A stretch of DNA of 64,000 nt. It comes from Clostridium sp. E02 (GTDB lineage: Bacteria; Bacillota; Clostridia; Lachnospirales; Lachnospiraceae). The translations under genes were made by a program, and so were the position numbers. The notes under the pieces are model-generated. The model was not told the origin of the DNA. It saw nothing but the letters and a program-made list of their open reading frames with translations, and did not search any database. The DNA lies in the NCBI RefSeq assembly GCF_003833015.1, contig NZ_RJLQ01000015.1:1-64000 (forward strand), in the 5' to 3' direction. This document shows, piece by piece, positions 10,690-18,943 of this stretch (its first letter is position 1; each line of letters opens with the position of its first letter).

Positions 10690-11811
10690 TTAAACGGATG
10701 CTGCATTAAAGTTTACAGGCAGTATCAAATAGATATATTTTCCCTCTTCATCCCGGATAAAACAAGGAGATTTTGGATTAAGCATGTAAAGTGTTACATC
10801 TTCATCATCAATAATCCTCAATGCATCGATTAAAAATTTAGGATTAAACCCTATCATGATATCGCTTCCAGTTTTATGGGTTGCAACCTCTGCATTCATG
10901 GAACCAAAACTGGATTTCATCTTAAGCTGCATCTCCTGATCTTCAATGCTAATGATCAAAGGCTTTTTATCATTCTCACGCACAAGAATCGTTGCCCGAT
11001 CCAAACAATCTAATAATTCTTTTTTGTTTACAGTGGTTTTTGTTTCATAATCACTAGACAACATTTGGTCAACGCGGAAATACTCACCTTCAATCAAACG
11101 GGATACTACAATTGTATCATCAAATTCAAATAAAATATGGTTTGTACTAAAAAAGATCAAAACTTCTTTTTCATTGTCTCCCCCTACAATTTTACTTACT
11201 TCACTTAGAGTCTTGCCAGGAACAATGACTTTTATATCATGATAGGTATCTTTTAATTCAATATTTCGGATGGAGATCCTATGCCCATCCAAGGAAACGA
11301 CTTTCAATTGATTCCCAGTAACCTGGAAAAGTTCACCTGTCATCATCTTATTGCTATCGTTTGGAGCAATGGAAAATAGGGTTTGACGAATTACTTCTTT
11401 TAAAGAGAACTGAGACAAACTAATATAGTGATCTCGTTCAATGTATGGAAGATAGGCAAATTCTTCTCCATCCCGTCCCTGTATATGGAAGATTGAGTTT
11501 TCACAGGTAATGGTGGTTGTGAACTTTTCGTCGCTTTCGATGGTAACCATGGAATCACCTGCGGATGATAGCTTTCGAACAATCTCAGAAAGAAGCTTTG
11601 CATCCAGTGCGATTTTACCTCGTTCGAGGATGGTTCCTTCTACTTTTGTTTCAATTCCAAGTTCCATGTCATTGGCAGTTAGTTTGATTTCCGAACTACT
11701 GGCATCCATAAAAATACATTCTAAGATGTCCATGGTTGTTTTACTTGGTACTGCTTTTAATACGATGTTTATGCTGTTTAAAAGCGCATCTTGTTTAAAT
11801 GTTAATTTCAT
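10690..11811 (-). CDS. dnaN: DNA polymerase III beta subunit (sliding clamp)
   Basis: Processivity clamp; the 373-residue length and three similar ~120-residue domains fit the dimeric ring. Recognisable stretches are MKLTFKQDALL at the N-terminus, NDMELGIE, LDGHRISIR and the C-terminal YIYLILPVN, which lines the peptide-binding pocket. It lies 258 bases downstream of dnaA, separated by the origin-unwinding segment. Confidence 0.98.
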   Translation of the reverse strand: MKLTFKQDALLNSINIVLKAVPSKTTMDILECIFMDASSSEIKLTANDMELGIETKVEGTILERGKIALDAKLLSEIVRKLSSAGDSMVTIESDEKFTTTITCENSIFHIQGRDGEEFAYLPYIERDHYISLSQFSLKEVIRQTLFSIAPNDSNKMMTGELFQVTGNQLKVVSLDGHRISIRNIELKDTYHDIKVIVPGKTLSEVSKIVGGDNEKEVLIFFSTNHILFEFDDTIVVSRLIEGEYFRVDQMLSSDYETKTTVNKKELLDCLDRATILVRENDKKPLIISIEDQEMQLKMKSSFGSMNAEVATHKTGSDIMIGFNPKFLIDALRIIDDEDVTLYMLNPKSPCFIRDEEGKYIYLILPVNFNAASV

Positions 11812-11837
11812 AATTGTTGATAACTCCTTTATTCTAG

Positions 11838-12046
11838 AAATTACAAAATATAGATAAATAATATAATTAAATTCCGTAGTAATAGTAGTAGGGGCTGTGG
11901 GTTTGTGTAAAAGCCCTGATAAGCGTTATAAAGGCAGAGTTTTCTGTGTTCATAACGGTGTGAATAACGTCCACAAAACGAAAGGAAAACTCTAAGGTTA
12001 TCCACATCACCATGAGAAGCATTTTGAGCCTCTTATTTGTCCACAT
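11838..12046. other. oriC: oriC unwinding segment: DnaA boxes, DnaA-trio tract and AT-rich DUE
   Basis: The dnaA-dnaN gap holds a perfect DnaA box TTATCCACA (11998-12006) and near matches TTGTCCACA (12038-12046) and TGTGAATAA (11959-11967). Nearer dnaN comes a GC cluster GGGGCTGTGGG (11891-11901), five triplets TAG-TAA-TAG-TAG-TAG (11877-11891; read as CTA/TTA on the other strand), then an almost pure AT stretch (about 11838-11872). This order (boxes, GC cluster, trio, AT-rich DNA) matches the basal unwinding system known from Bacillus subtilis. The match to that system is by inspection. Confidence 0.8.
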
Positions 12047-12069
12047 GTAATTCACAGAAGATACACATC

Positions 12070-13437
12070 TCATTGTGGATTAATTTTCTTCTTCAATATC
12101 TCAATGGTATTACCTAGAGTTTCGTTCTTATTTAGGTTAGTCGTTATCTTATCAATTCCGTGAATAATGGTGGTATGGTCCCTGCCTCCTAAGAATTTTC
12201 CGATCATCTGTAAGGGGGTACCAACCATCTCCCGGCAAAGGTACATAACAATCTGACGGGGATATACAATTTCTTTATTCCGCTTCTGAGAGCAGATATC
12301 AAGAGGAGTTAGTCCATAATGATCAGCAACAACCTGGATCACCAGTTCTGGAGTAACTTCTCGTTTGTCATTAGGGGAAATAATATCTTTTAGGGCTTCT
12401 TCCGCCAGTTCTACTGTAATTTCTTTGTTATCAAGCCGAGAGAGTGCAACAATCTTTGTGAGTGCACCTTCCAATTCCCGGATGTTTGAGCGGATGTTGG
12501 TTGCAATGTATTTGATCACTTCGTTGTCTATATTATAGCCTTCCATCTCTTCTTTTTTGCGGAGGATGGCCATCCGAGTCTCATAATCGGGGGACTGTAT
12601 GTCCACGGTTAACCCCCATTCAAACCGGGAGCGAAGTCGTTCTTCTAAGGTTTCAATCTCTTTTGGTGGTTTATCGGAAGATATGATAATCTGTTTTTTC
12701 AATTCATATAATGCGTTAAAGGTGTGGAAGAATTCTTCCTGTGTACTTTCTTTTCCTATAATAAACTGAATGTCATCAATGAGCAGAACATCGTTATTTC
12801 GGTATTTTTCCCGAAATTCAGTGGGTGAGAAGTTATTCTTATTCCGGATGGCATCGATGAGCTCGTTTGTAAATTTTTCACTTGTAACGTATAAAACTTT
12901 TGCTCTCGGATTATTCTTTAAGATGAAGTGTCCGATGGAGTGCATCAGGTGGGTTTTTCCAAGTCCTACGCCTCCGTAGATGAAGAGAGGGTTGTAGATC
13001 TCTCCGGGTGATTCTGCCACCGCTAAAGATGCGGCATGCGCCAGATTGTTATTGGCTCCGACCACAAAAGTATCAAAAATATACTTTGAATTTAGGTTTG
13101 CGTTTGTAATGGCAGTTTGACTGATGGAATTCGAATTGGCGATTAGTGTGTTACCTGCAGGAGCAGTATCCGTTTGAATCTGATTCTCAACAACGAAATC
13201 AACGTTGCACTCAAAGCCAGTCACTTCTTCGATGGTGATTTTAAGAAGAAACCCATATTTTTTGCGGATGTATCCTAAAAACTCCACATCCGGTACCGTA
13301 ACGATTACTTTATCACCGTTTACGGCATAAATTTTTAGTGGGAGAAGCCAAGTTTTGAAAGACACGTCCGTAATTTCGTGTTCTTCTTTCAAATTCAATA
13401 AGATTTCGTCCCATTTTACCTTTAACTTTTCTAACAT
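12070..13437 (-). CDS. dnaA: chromosomal replication initiator protein DnaA
   Basis: AAA+ initiator of 455 residues. Domain I is N-terminal (about 1-85), a short domain II linker follows, then the AAA+ core with Walker A GGVGLGKTH, Walker B LLIDDIQF and an arginine-finger region RLRSRFEWG. Domain IV ends with the DnaA signature GGRDHTTIIHG. TAGGAGA precedes the ATG. DnaA boxes flank the gene, so autoregulation is likely. Confidence 0.99.
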   Translation of the reverse strand: MLEKLKVKWDEILLNLKEEHEITDVSFKTWLLPLKIYAVNGDKVIVTVPDVEFLGYIRKKYGFLLKITIEEVTGFECNVDFVVENQIQTDTAPAGNTLIANSNSISQTAITNANLNSKYIFDTFVVGANNNLAHAASLAVAESPGEIYNPLFIYGGVGLGKTHLMHSIGHFILKNNPRAKVLYVTSEKFTNELIDAIRNKNNFSPTEFREKYRNNDVLLIDDIQFIIGKESTQEEFFHTFNALYELKKQIIISSDKPPKEIETLEERLRSRFEWGLTVDIQSPDYETRMAILRKKEEMEGYNIDNEVIKYIATNIRSNIRELEGALTKIVALSRLDNKEITVELAEEALKDIISPNDKREVTPELVIQVVADHYGLTPLDICSQKRNKEIVYPRQIVMYLCREMVGTPLQMIGKFLGGRDHTTIIHGIDKITTNLNKNETLGNTIEILKKKINPQ

Positions 13438-13496
13438 TGTATGTCTCCTACATCTATATTAAATGAAAATATGCGTATTCGCCCAATCTACTGTTC

Positions 13497-13525
13497 ATTC
13501 TATACTATTTTGAATTAATTTTCAA
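13497..13525 (-). promoter_or_regulatory. dnaA promoter
   Basis: Minus-strand TTGAAA (13525-13520), 17-base spacer and TAGAAT (13502-13497), about 60 bases before dnaA. A perfect DnaA box (13543-13551) begins 18 bases upstream of the -35, consistent with autoregulation by DnaA. Confidence 0.65.
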
Positions 13526-13542
13526 TGATAATAGAAAAAAAT

Positions 13543-13767
13543 TGTGGATAAGTATGTGTAGAGGATGTGAATTACATGTGTATGTCTTGTTGATAAGCAT
13601 CCGCAGAGGTAGTTGTCCACATTAAAATACAGTTTGCTAACTATATTTATTCACATTCGGGAAATACTTTACTTATGGGAAATGGAGAACGTGCCTGTGT
13701 ACAAGCTTTTAGTTATCAAGATTATATCCATAGAGTTATCCACAAGTTATCCCCAAAGTGTTGATAA
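13543..13767. other. oriC: oriC upstream DnaA-box cluster
   Basis: Within the 461-base gap between dnaA and the divergent ECF gene are at least two perfect boxes, TGTGGATAA (13543-13551) and TTATCCACA (13736-13744), and one-mismatch forms: TGTTGATAA (13588-13596), TTGTCCACA (13613-13621), TTATTCACA (13647-13655), TTATCCCCA (13747-13755) and TGTTGATAA (13759-13767). Both orientations occur. Together with the segment downstream of dnaA this gives a bipartite origin, as in Bacillus. Confidence 0.88.
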
Positions 13768-13811
13768 CTTTATGTAAATTAACAAAATAGGTGCTATTTT
13801 TTGGACATAGA

Positions 13812-13840
13812 TTGACGAATAAAAGGTAGCTATGTATAAT
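13812..13840 (+). promoter_or_regulatory. promoter of the ECF S-component gene
   Basis: TTGACG (13812-13817), 17-base spacer, TATAAT (13835-13840). The predicted start of transcription is near 13847, leaving a leader of about 50 bases before the ATG. It abuts the oriC box cluster. Confidence 0.8.
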
Positions 13841-13898
13841 GCAGATGTAACCAGTTGCATTGTATCTTATAGAAAGAACAGTAGCATAGGAGGAAAAC

Positions 13899-14528
13899 AT
13901 GATTGCATTTAACAAAACGCGAAATATGGCGCTGGCATCTATATTTATTGCCATTATTGTCATGTTGGCATTCACACCGTTTGGATATGTCCCGCTGGGA
14001 TTTATGAATGCCACGATTATTCACGTACCAGTCATAATTGGAGCCATTATTCTTGGACCAAAATATGGCGGATTTTTGGGAATGGTGTTTGGACTTACAA
14101 GTTTGTGGAAGAACACAAATATGCCAAATCCCACTTCGTTTGTCTTTTCTCCATTTGTAAAAATGGGAGAGTACGGAGGGAATTTTGGTAGTCTTATCAT
14201 TTGCATGGTGCCTCGAATCCTTATTGGAATCGTAGCATATTATGTATTTTGGGCTGTCATGAAGGTGTTAAAAGAGAAAAAGGGTAAGAGAGCGGTTGCT
14301 TTGGCAGTGGCAGGAATCGCTGGATCATTAACCAATACGATACTGGTAATGAATCTGATTTACTTATTTTTTGGAAAAGAATATGGACATGCAGCGAAAG
14401 GAATTACAGAAGGTCTTTACGGTGTGATCATTGGAATTATTTGTATCAATGGAGTTCCAGAGGCCATTTTGGCAGCTATATTAACAGTGGCTGTGACCCA
14501 AGCACTGGTTAAGGCAATGAATCGTTAA
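13899..14528 (+). CDS. ECF transporter S component (vitamin-type substrate binder)
   Basis: Integral membrane substrate-binding subunit of an energy-coupling-factor importer, 209 residues with about six hydrophobic helices. The N-terminus shows the S-component pattern for contact with the T subunit (NMALASIFIAIIVMLAFTP), then PLGFMNATIIHVPVIIGAIILGPKYG. The latter segment resembles the pantothenate group (PanT), but the vitamin is not settled by eye. AGGAGG precedes the ATG. No EcfA or EcfT genes are near, so it must share a module encoded elsewhere (group II ECF). Single-gene unit with its own promoter and terminator. Confidence 0.82.
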   Translation: MIAFNKTRNMALASIFIAIIVMLAFTPFGYVPLGFMNATIIHVPVIIGAIILGPKYGGFLGMVFGLTSLWKNTNMPNPTSFVFSPFVKMGEYGGNFGSLIICMVPRILIGIVAYYVFWAVMKVLKEKKGKRAVALAVAGIAGSLTNTILVMNLIYLFFGKEYGHAAKGITEGLYGVIIGIICINGVPEAILAAILTVAVTQALVKAMNR

Positions 14529-14535
14529 ATTTTAG

Positions 14536-14559
14536 AGGCAGCAATCGCTGCCTTTTTTT
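14536..14559 (+). terminator. intrinsic terminator of the ECF gene
   Basis: AGGCAGC (14536-14542), loop AATC, GCTGCCT (14547-14553), followed by a run of seven T. Confidence 0.93.
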
Positions 14560-14604
14560 GTGTAAAAATATAAATAATTCTATTGTTATGTAAAAAAGTC
14601 ATCA

Positions 14605-14669
14605 TGTATTGAAAATATGTTTCACAAATCACTGGTTGTATTGAAAATATAGTACAATTAAGATAAAAT
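14605..14669 (+). promoter_or_regulatory. promoter and paired candidate operators of the mur operon
   Basis: The promoter is TTGAAA (14641-14646), 17-base spacer, TAAAAT (14664-14669). A 14-base direct repeat, TGTATTGAAAATAT, occurs at 14605-14618 and 14637-14650, exactly 32 bases apart (about three helical turns); the second copy covers the -35. This layout suggests cooperative binding by a regulator, plausibly the RpiR-type protein encoded next. Binding is inferred. Confidence 0.6.
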
Positions 14670-14700
14670 ATAATTAGTTAATAGAAAAAGGGGGGATTAT

Positions 14701-15168
14701 ATGAAAGGATTACTAGTTCGAATTGATGATTATGTTCAGAAAGCAGGTGCTGTTGAGAAAGAGTTGATTAAAAAAATGCATAAGAATCCTGAAACAATAC
14801 TGGGGAAAAGCATAAAGGAATTGGGAAAAGAAACTTATGTATCCCCTGCCACCATTGTACGATTATGTAAGAAACTAGGCTGTACTGGATACAAAGATTT
14901 TCAAACTACCTTGGCATATGAAATTGCACTTTTTCAGGAGAGTAGTAAAATTGCATTTGAAAAAATAACTCAAAAGGATACCGTTGATGAAATCATCTAT
15001 AAAGTCACAATAAAAAACATAGAATCGCTAGAAAACACATCACGCATCTCTCAACTTAATGTGGTAGACATTTTATTTACTGCATATGTAAATAAAAATT
15101 ATGATTTTTGTATGAATCAATTTCGAAAAACACATATACATAAAAATGGAGGAACAGAACATGATTGA
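14701..15168 (+). CDS. truncated RpiR/MurR-family regulator (HTH domain only)
   Basis: A 155-residue protein whose first ~80 residues are a complete RpiR-type helix-turn-helix (GKSIKELGKETYVSPATIVRLCKKLGCTGYKDFQ). Full-length relatives run to about 280 residues and end in a sugar-phosphate-binding SIS domain. Here the sequence stops soon after the linker (NIESLENTSRISQLNVVD...), and the SIS domain is missing. The stop at 15166-15168 overlaps the murQ start by 8 bases. It may be a deletion product that still binds DNA but cannot sense MurNAc-6-phosphate, or a non-functional remnant. A GGGGGG-rich ribosome site precedes the ATG. Confidence 0.8.
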   Translation: MKGLLVRIDDYVQKAGAVEKELIKKMHKNPETILGKSIKELGKETYVSPATIVRLCKKLGCTGYKDFQTTLAYEIALFQESSKIAFEKITQKDTVDEIIYKVTIKNIESLENTSRISQLNVVDILFTAYVNKNYDFCMNQFRKTHIHKNGGTEHD

Positions 15169-16054
15169 TTTGTCAAAACTGACAACCGAAATGCGTAATA
15201 TGAATACGATGAATCTGGATGAAATGACTTCCTTTGAAATTGCACAGATAATGAATAAAGAAGATGAAAAGGTTGTAAAAGCCGTACAGGAGGTACTTCC
15301 TGAAATTGCAACTACAATCAAATGGGCTTCTGGAAGTCTACGGGGAGGTGGTCGAATCATTTATATAGGAGCTGGAACATCTGGGCGGATTGGTTTACTT
15401 GATGCAGTAGAATGTTCCCCAACTTTTGGTGTTCCACCTAATATGGTAACTGGCTTAATTGCGGGAGGTGATAGAGCTTTTATAAAAGCAGTAGAAGGAG
15501 CGGAAGATAGTGAGACTTTATGTGAAGAAGATTTAAAAAGAATTTTCCTTTCCTCAAAGGACATTGTAATTGGCTTGGCGGCATCTGGAAGAACCCCTTA
15601 TGTGATCCATGGTTTGCAGTATGCAAATTCCGTTGGGTGTTTGACGGTTGCAATCGCATGTAATAAAGATTCGGCAATTGGAAAAGTAGCAAAACTTGCA
15701 ATTGAACCGATTTCAGGTCCGGAAGTGCTTACCGGATCCACTCGATTAAAAGCTGCGACTGCGCAGAAATTGGTATTAAATATGATTTCAACTGGAAGTA
15801 TGATTGAGATTGGAAAAGTATATGAAAATCTTATGGTTGATGTTCAGCCAAGTAATTTAAAACTTAAAGAAAGAGCTCAAAATATTGTAATGGAGATTAC
15901 TGGATGTAATCGAGATGAGGGAATAACTGCAATTGACAAAGCAAGTGGAAATGTAAAAACCGCAATCATCATGATTTTGTTAAACTGCACAGTAAAAGAA
16001 GCAGAGGAAAAGCTCGAACAATCGAGAGGGAAAATCAGAAATGCTTTAAAATAA
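15161..16054 (+). CDS. murQ: N-acetylmuramic acid 6-phosphate etherase
   Basis: Cleaves the lactyl ether of MurNAc-6-phosphate to give GlcNAc-6-phosphate and D-lactate in peptidoglycan salvage. The 297-residue protein is a SIS-fold enzyme with the signature GAGTSGRIGLLDAVECSPTF and GLAASGRTPYV, plus GSTRLKAATAQK. The ATG at 15161 is preferred because GGAGG stands 8 bases before it; an ATG 15 bases upstream overlaps that site. It is coupled to the truncated regulator and followed by the PTS gene after 20 bases. Confidence 0.96.
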   Translation: MIDLSKLTTEMRNMNTMNLDEMTSFEIAQIMNKEDEKVVKAVQEVLPEIATTIKWASGSLRGGGRIIYIGAGTSGRIGLLDAVECSPTFGVPPNMVTGLIAGGDRAFIKAVEGAEDSETLCEEDLKRIFLSSKDIVIGLAASGRTPYVIHGLQYANSVGCLTVAIACNKDSAIGKVAKLAIEPISGPEVLTGSTRLKAATAQKLVLNMISTGSMIEIGKVYENLMVDVQPSNLKLKERAQNIVMEITGCNRDEGITAIDKASGNVKTAIIMILLNCTVKEAEEKLEQSRGKIRNALK

Positions 16055-16074
16055 TTCAAATAAGGAGAAGGGAT

Positions 16075-17475
16075 ATGAATTATAAGGAGATTGGTAATTA
16101 TTTAATTACGTTTCTGGGTGGAGCATCAAACATTATTTCTTACGCAGCGTGTATGACTAGACTACGTGTGGAGTTAAAAGATATTTCTAAGGTGGATGTG
16201 GAAGAGATCAAAAAGATTGATGGTGTTTTGGGGGTGGTACAAAGCGATACCATTCAGATTGTATTTGGACCAGGTAAGGTAAATAAAGTACGAGAAGAAT
16301 TAGACCAATTGTCTGGGAGTACAGAGATCAATAAAGTAACAAAAGAAAACAAAGCGGCTCAAAAAGCAAAATATAATAAGCCTGTTCAAGCGTTTTTAAA
16401 AAGAATTGCTAATATATTTATTGCTTTACTGCCGGGTATTATTGCTGCTGGTTTAATTAATGGTACTTGTAATGTAATTAATGTTTCTACCCATGGAACT
16501 CTTTCTGGTGTGTGGTGGTACGAATGTATTCGTACGATGGGCTGGGCAATGTTTGCCTACCTGCCAATTCTGGTTGGCTTCAATGCGGCAAAAGAATTTG
16601 GTGGGTCTGGTGTTCTTGGGGCGATTGCCGGGGCCATGTCAATATCCAATCCATCCATGCCTTTGCTTGCAACGTATCAGGAAGCACAAATTTCCCTTCC
16701 AATTACAAATGCTGTATTTAACCCATCCTCTGGTGGGTTGTTAGCGGCACTGATTGCAGGCGTTTTTTTTGCTTATTTGGAGAAAAAGATTCGCAGACGG
16801 ATGCCTGATCTTATTGATACGTTTGCAAGTCCACTGTTGGTAGTAATAATTGGTGGAATCGTATCTTTATTAGTAATTCAACCACTGGGTTCAGGATTAA
16901 CTAAAATAATCTATGCTGTTTTGAATTTTGTGTACGAAAAAATGGGTGTGTTTGGAGGTTATGTTCTGGCTGGAGGATTTCTTCCTCTTGTTTCAGTAGG
17001 ATTACATCAAGCATTGACACCGATCCATGTAATGTTAAATGATCCAGCAGGACCTTCAAATGGTATTAATTATTTACTTCCCATTCTGATGATGGCAGGT
17101 GGTGGGCAGGTCGGTGCAGGTTTTGCACTCTATGTTAAAACAAAAAATAAAAAATTAAAACGGTTTATAAGAGATTCGATTCCAGTGGGAATTCTTGGAA
17201 TTGGGGAACCATTGATGTATGCAGTTACGTTGCCTCTTGGTCGCTCCTTTCTTACTGCATGCATTGGTGCAGGTTTTGGTGGAGCGGTGGCAGCTCTTCT
17301 TCATCTAGGAACGGTTTCTCAGGGAGTTTCTGGTTTGTTTGGTCTTTTAATCGTGCAGCCAAATCAGCAGATTGGATATTTAATTGCAATGGCAACCGCT
17401 TATGCGGGTGGATTTTTTGTAACTTATTTATTTGGAGTGAATGAAGATAGGATCAATGAGGTTTATGGAGAATGA
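16075..17475 (+). CDS. murP: PTS EIIBC, MurNAc/sucrose-type permease (MurP-like)
   Basis: Sugar transporter of the glucose-sucrose PTS superfamily with an N-terminal EIIB domain (about 1-85) whose phospho-cysteine is Cys26 (AACMTRLRVELKD), and a C-terminal EIIC domain (about 100-466) with some ten membrane segments and GIGEPLMYAVTLPL. No EIIA domain is fused, so a separate EIIA-Glc-type protein must serve it. Position between murQ and mupG points to MurNAc or a MurNAc-containing disaccharide as substrate; this is context-based. Its stop overlaps the next start (ATGA). Confidence 0.88.
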   Translation: MNYKEIGNYLITFLGGASNIISYAACMTRLRVELKDISKVDVEEIKKIDGVLGVVQSDTIQIVFGPGKVNKVREELDQLSGSTEINKVTKENKAAQKAKYNKPVQAFLKRIANIFIALLPGIIAAGLINGTCNVINVSTHGTLSGVWWYECIRTMGWAMFAYLPILVGFNAAKEFGGSGVLGAIAGAMSISNPSMPLLATYQEAQISLPITNAVFNPSSGGLLAALIAGVFFAYLEKKIRRRMPDLIDTFASPLLVVIIGGIVSLLVIQPLGSGLTKIIYAVLNFVYEKMGVFGGYVLAGGFLPLVSVGLHQALTPIHVMLNDPAGPSNGINYLLPILMMAGGGQVGAGFALYVKTKNKKLKRFIRDSIPVGILGIGEPLMYAVTLPLGRSFLTACIGAGFGGAVAALLHLGTVSQGVSGLFGLLIVQPNQQIGYLIAMATAYAGGFFVTYLFGVNEDRINEVYGE

Positions 17476-18524
17476 TAAATACAGGAATTTCTTTTTACTT
17501 TTCGAATGACATGGTTATAAATGAAAAGGTTATAAAAAAGGCAATTCATAATGAAGTAAAGTATATATTTACTTCACTTCACATTCCGGAAGAGTCTAGC
17601 ATTAATGATCCAAACCATATAAAAAAGATTTTGAAACTTTGCAAAGAAGGAAATCTAAATTTAATTGTGGATGTAGGACCAGAAACTTTAGAAAAACTTG
17701 AAATTAAAACAATTGAGGATTTACAGGAATTTGGGATTACCCATGTAAGGTTGGATTATGGATTTTCTGCAAATGAAATTATTCGGATCTCTCAAAAACT
17801 TCATGTTGTTTTAAATGCTTCTACTATTACAGAGGATCAACTTCTGGAATGGAGCAGGTGTGGGGCTGATTTTACGAAGTTTTCTGCGTGTCATAATTAT
17901 TACCCAAAGCCTTATACTGGATTGTCGATCCAACGAGTAAAAGAGATCAATCAGCAATTGAAATCGCTTGGTTTTACAACTATGGCATTTGTTCCGGGCA
18001 ATAAAACATTAAGGAGTCCTCTGTTTCAAGGGCTTCCAACCGTGGAAGCGCATCGGTGGTGTAAAAATAATGTGCTTTTAAATATGTTAGAGCTTTTTTA
18101 TGAAGGTTCTAATGATGTAGTTCTTATTGGAGATCCGGAGCTTGACGATATATCCTGGCACCATATGAAAAATTTGAGTCTCAATTATGTAGAACTAAAG
18201 GCAGATATCAGAACCCCTTATGAATTTGTCAGAAATATAATTCATCATGACAGACTAGACTCCAGTCAATATGTCATTCGTTCTCAAGAGTCACGAACCT
18301 ATAAGATGGAAGATTTTAAAGAAATAAAATATCCAGTGACGGAGAGGAAACCTGGCAGTATTTTTATTTCAAATCATCTGTTTTTGCGGTATTGTGGAGA
18401 ATTGGAGATTGCACGAATTTCACTTCCAAAAGAGGAAAGAGTCATCATTATTGGACAGATTGAAAAAAGTGATCTAAAATATTTACCATACATAAAAAAT
18501 GGACTTGGTGTGAAACTTATTTAG
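17472..18524 (+). CDS. mupG: 6-phospho-N-acetylmuramidase MupG-type protein (former DUF871)
   Basis: Predicted cytoplasmic exo-6-phosphomuramidase that splits MurNAc-6P-GlcNAc, the product of MurP uptake, as described for the Staphylococcus aureus murQ-mupG-murP-murR cluster. The 350 residues start with the typical INTGISFYFSND, have a TIM-barrel part (about 1-240) with VRLDYGFS and FSACHNYYPKPYTGLS, and a C-terminal cyclophilin-like part with RKPGSIFISNHLFLRY. It overlaps the EIIBC stop by 4 bases. No clear terminator follows; the next 200 bases hold the rpmH promoter. Confidence 0.88.
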   Translation: MINTGISFYFSNDMVINEKVIKKAIHNEVKYIFTSLHIPEESSINDPNHIKKILKLCKEGNLNLIVDVGPETLEKLEIKTIEDLQEFGITHVRLDYGFSANEIIRISQKLHVVLNASTITEDQLLEWSRCGADFTKFSACHNYYPKPYTGLSIQRVKEINQQLKSLGFTTMAFVPGNKTLRSPLFQGLPTVEAHRWCKNNVLLNMLELFYEGSNDVVLIGDPELDDISWHHMKNLSLNYVELKADIRTPYEFVRNIIHHDRLDSSQYVIRSQESRTYKMEDFKEIKYPVTERKPGSIFISNHLFLRYCGELEIARISLPKEERVIIIGQIEKSDLKYLPYIKNGLGVKLI

Positions 18525-18617
18525 GGAATCGTGTATATTATAATTGAGTTTCTTGGTATGATATGGAAATACTTTTATAACAATGTAGGTTTGGATTGAT
18601 ATAATTTGATATTTCCC

Positions 18618-18646
18618 TTGACGAACCAACGTTTCTTCTATATAAT
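18618..18646 (+). promoter_or_regulatory. promoter of the rpmH-rnpA-yidD-yidC-jag unit
   Basis: TTGACG (18618-18623), exactly 17 bases, TATAAT (18641-18646). About 90 bases separate it from the rpmH start. Confidence 0.85.
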
Positions 18647-18736
18647 TGAAACGATGTTTAATAAAAAATAGTCTCAATGTGTTTATTCATATTGCCTATG
18701 ATAAGCGATTGTAATAAGAGGAGGTGTCCGTAGATT

Positions 18737-18871
18737 ATGAAGATGACGTTTCAGCCAAAAAAGAGACAGAGATCAAGAGTTCATGGTTTTAGAGCCAGAA
18801 TGAGCACTCCAGGTGGAAGAAAAGTAATAGCTGCCAGAAGAGCAAAAGGAAGAGCAAAATTATCAGCTTAA
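18737..18871 (+). CDS. rpmH: 50S ribosomal protein L34
   Basis: A 44-residue, highly basic protein of the large ribosomal subunit. The sequence opens [18 protein letters not shown] and continues [12 protein letters not shown], the L34 consensus, ending [17 protein letters not shown] lies upstream, slightly far (about 12 bases) from this ATG; a second ATG two codons in is possible but the family starts at the first. Followed by rnpA, as in most bacteria. Confidence 0.97.
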   Translation: MKMTFQPKKRQRSRVHGFRARMSTPGGRKVIAARRAKGRAKLSA

Positions 18872-18878
18872 TGGACCA

Positions 18879-18910
18879 GGCCGCAAGTGATTGTGGCCTT
18901 TTCTTTTCTT
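18879..18910 (+). terminator. hairpin with T-tract between rpmH and rnpA
   Basis: GGCCGCAA (18879-18886), loop GTGA, TTGTGGCC (18891-18898), then TTTTCTTTTCTT. It has the form of a leaky intrinsic terminator. Because rnpA has no separate obvious promoter, the hairpin probably lowers rnpA expression relative to the abundantly needed L34; this is inference. Confidence 0.7.
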
Positions 18911-18943
18911 AAATTCCAAGAAAGGAAAAAGGGAAAGAGAAGA

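Noticed and set aside
13736-14014. 92-codon minus-strand frame over oriC and the ECF gene start
   Set aside because: It overlaps DnaA boxes and the antisense of a well-supported gene and has no ribosome site.
18483-18677. 64-codon minus-strand frame in the mupG-rpmH gap
   Set aside because: It lies over the rpmH promoter, is AT-rich and has no recognisable content.
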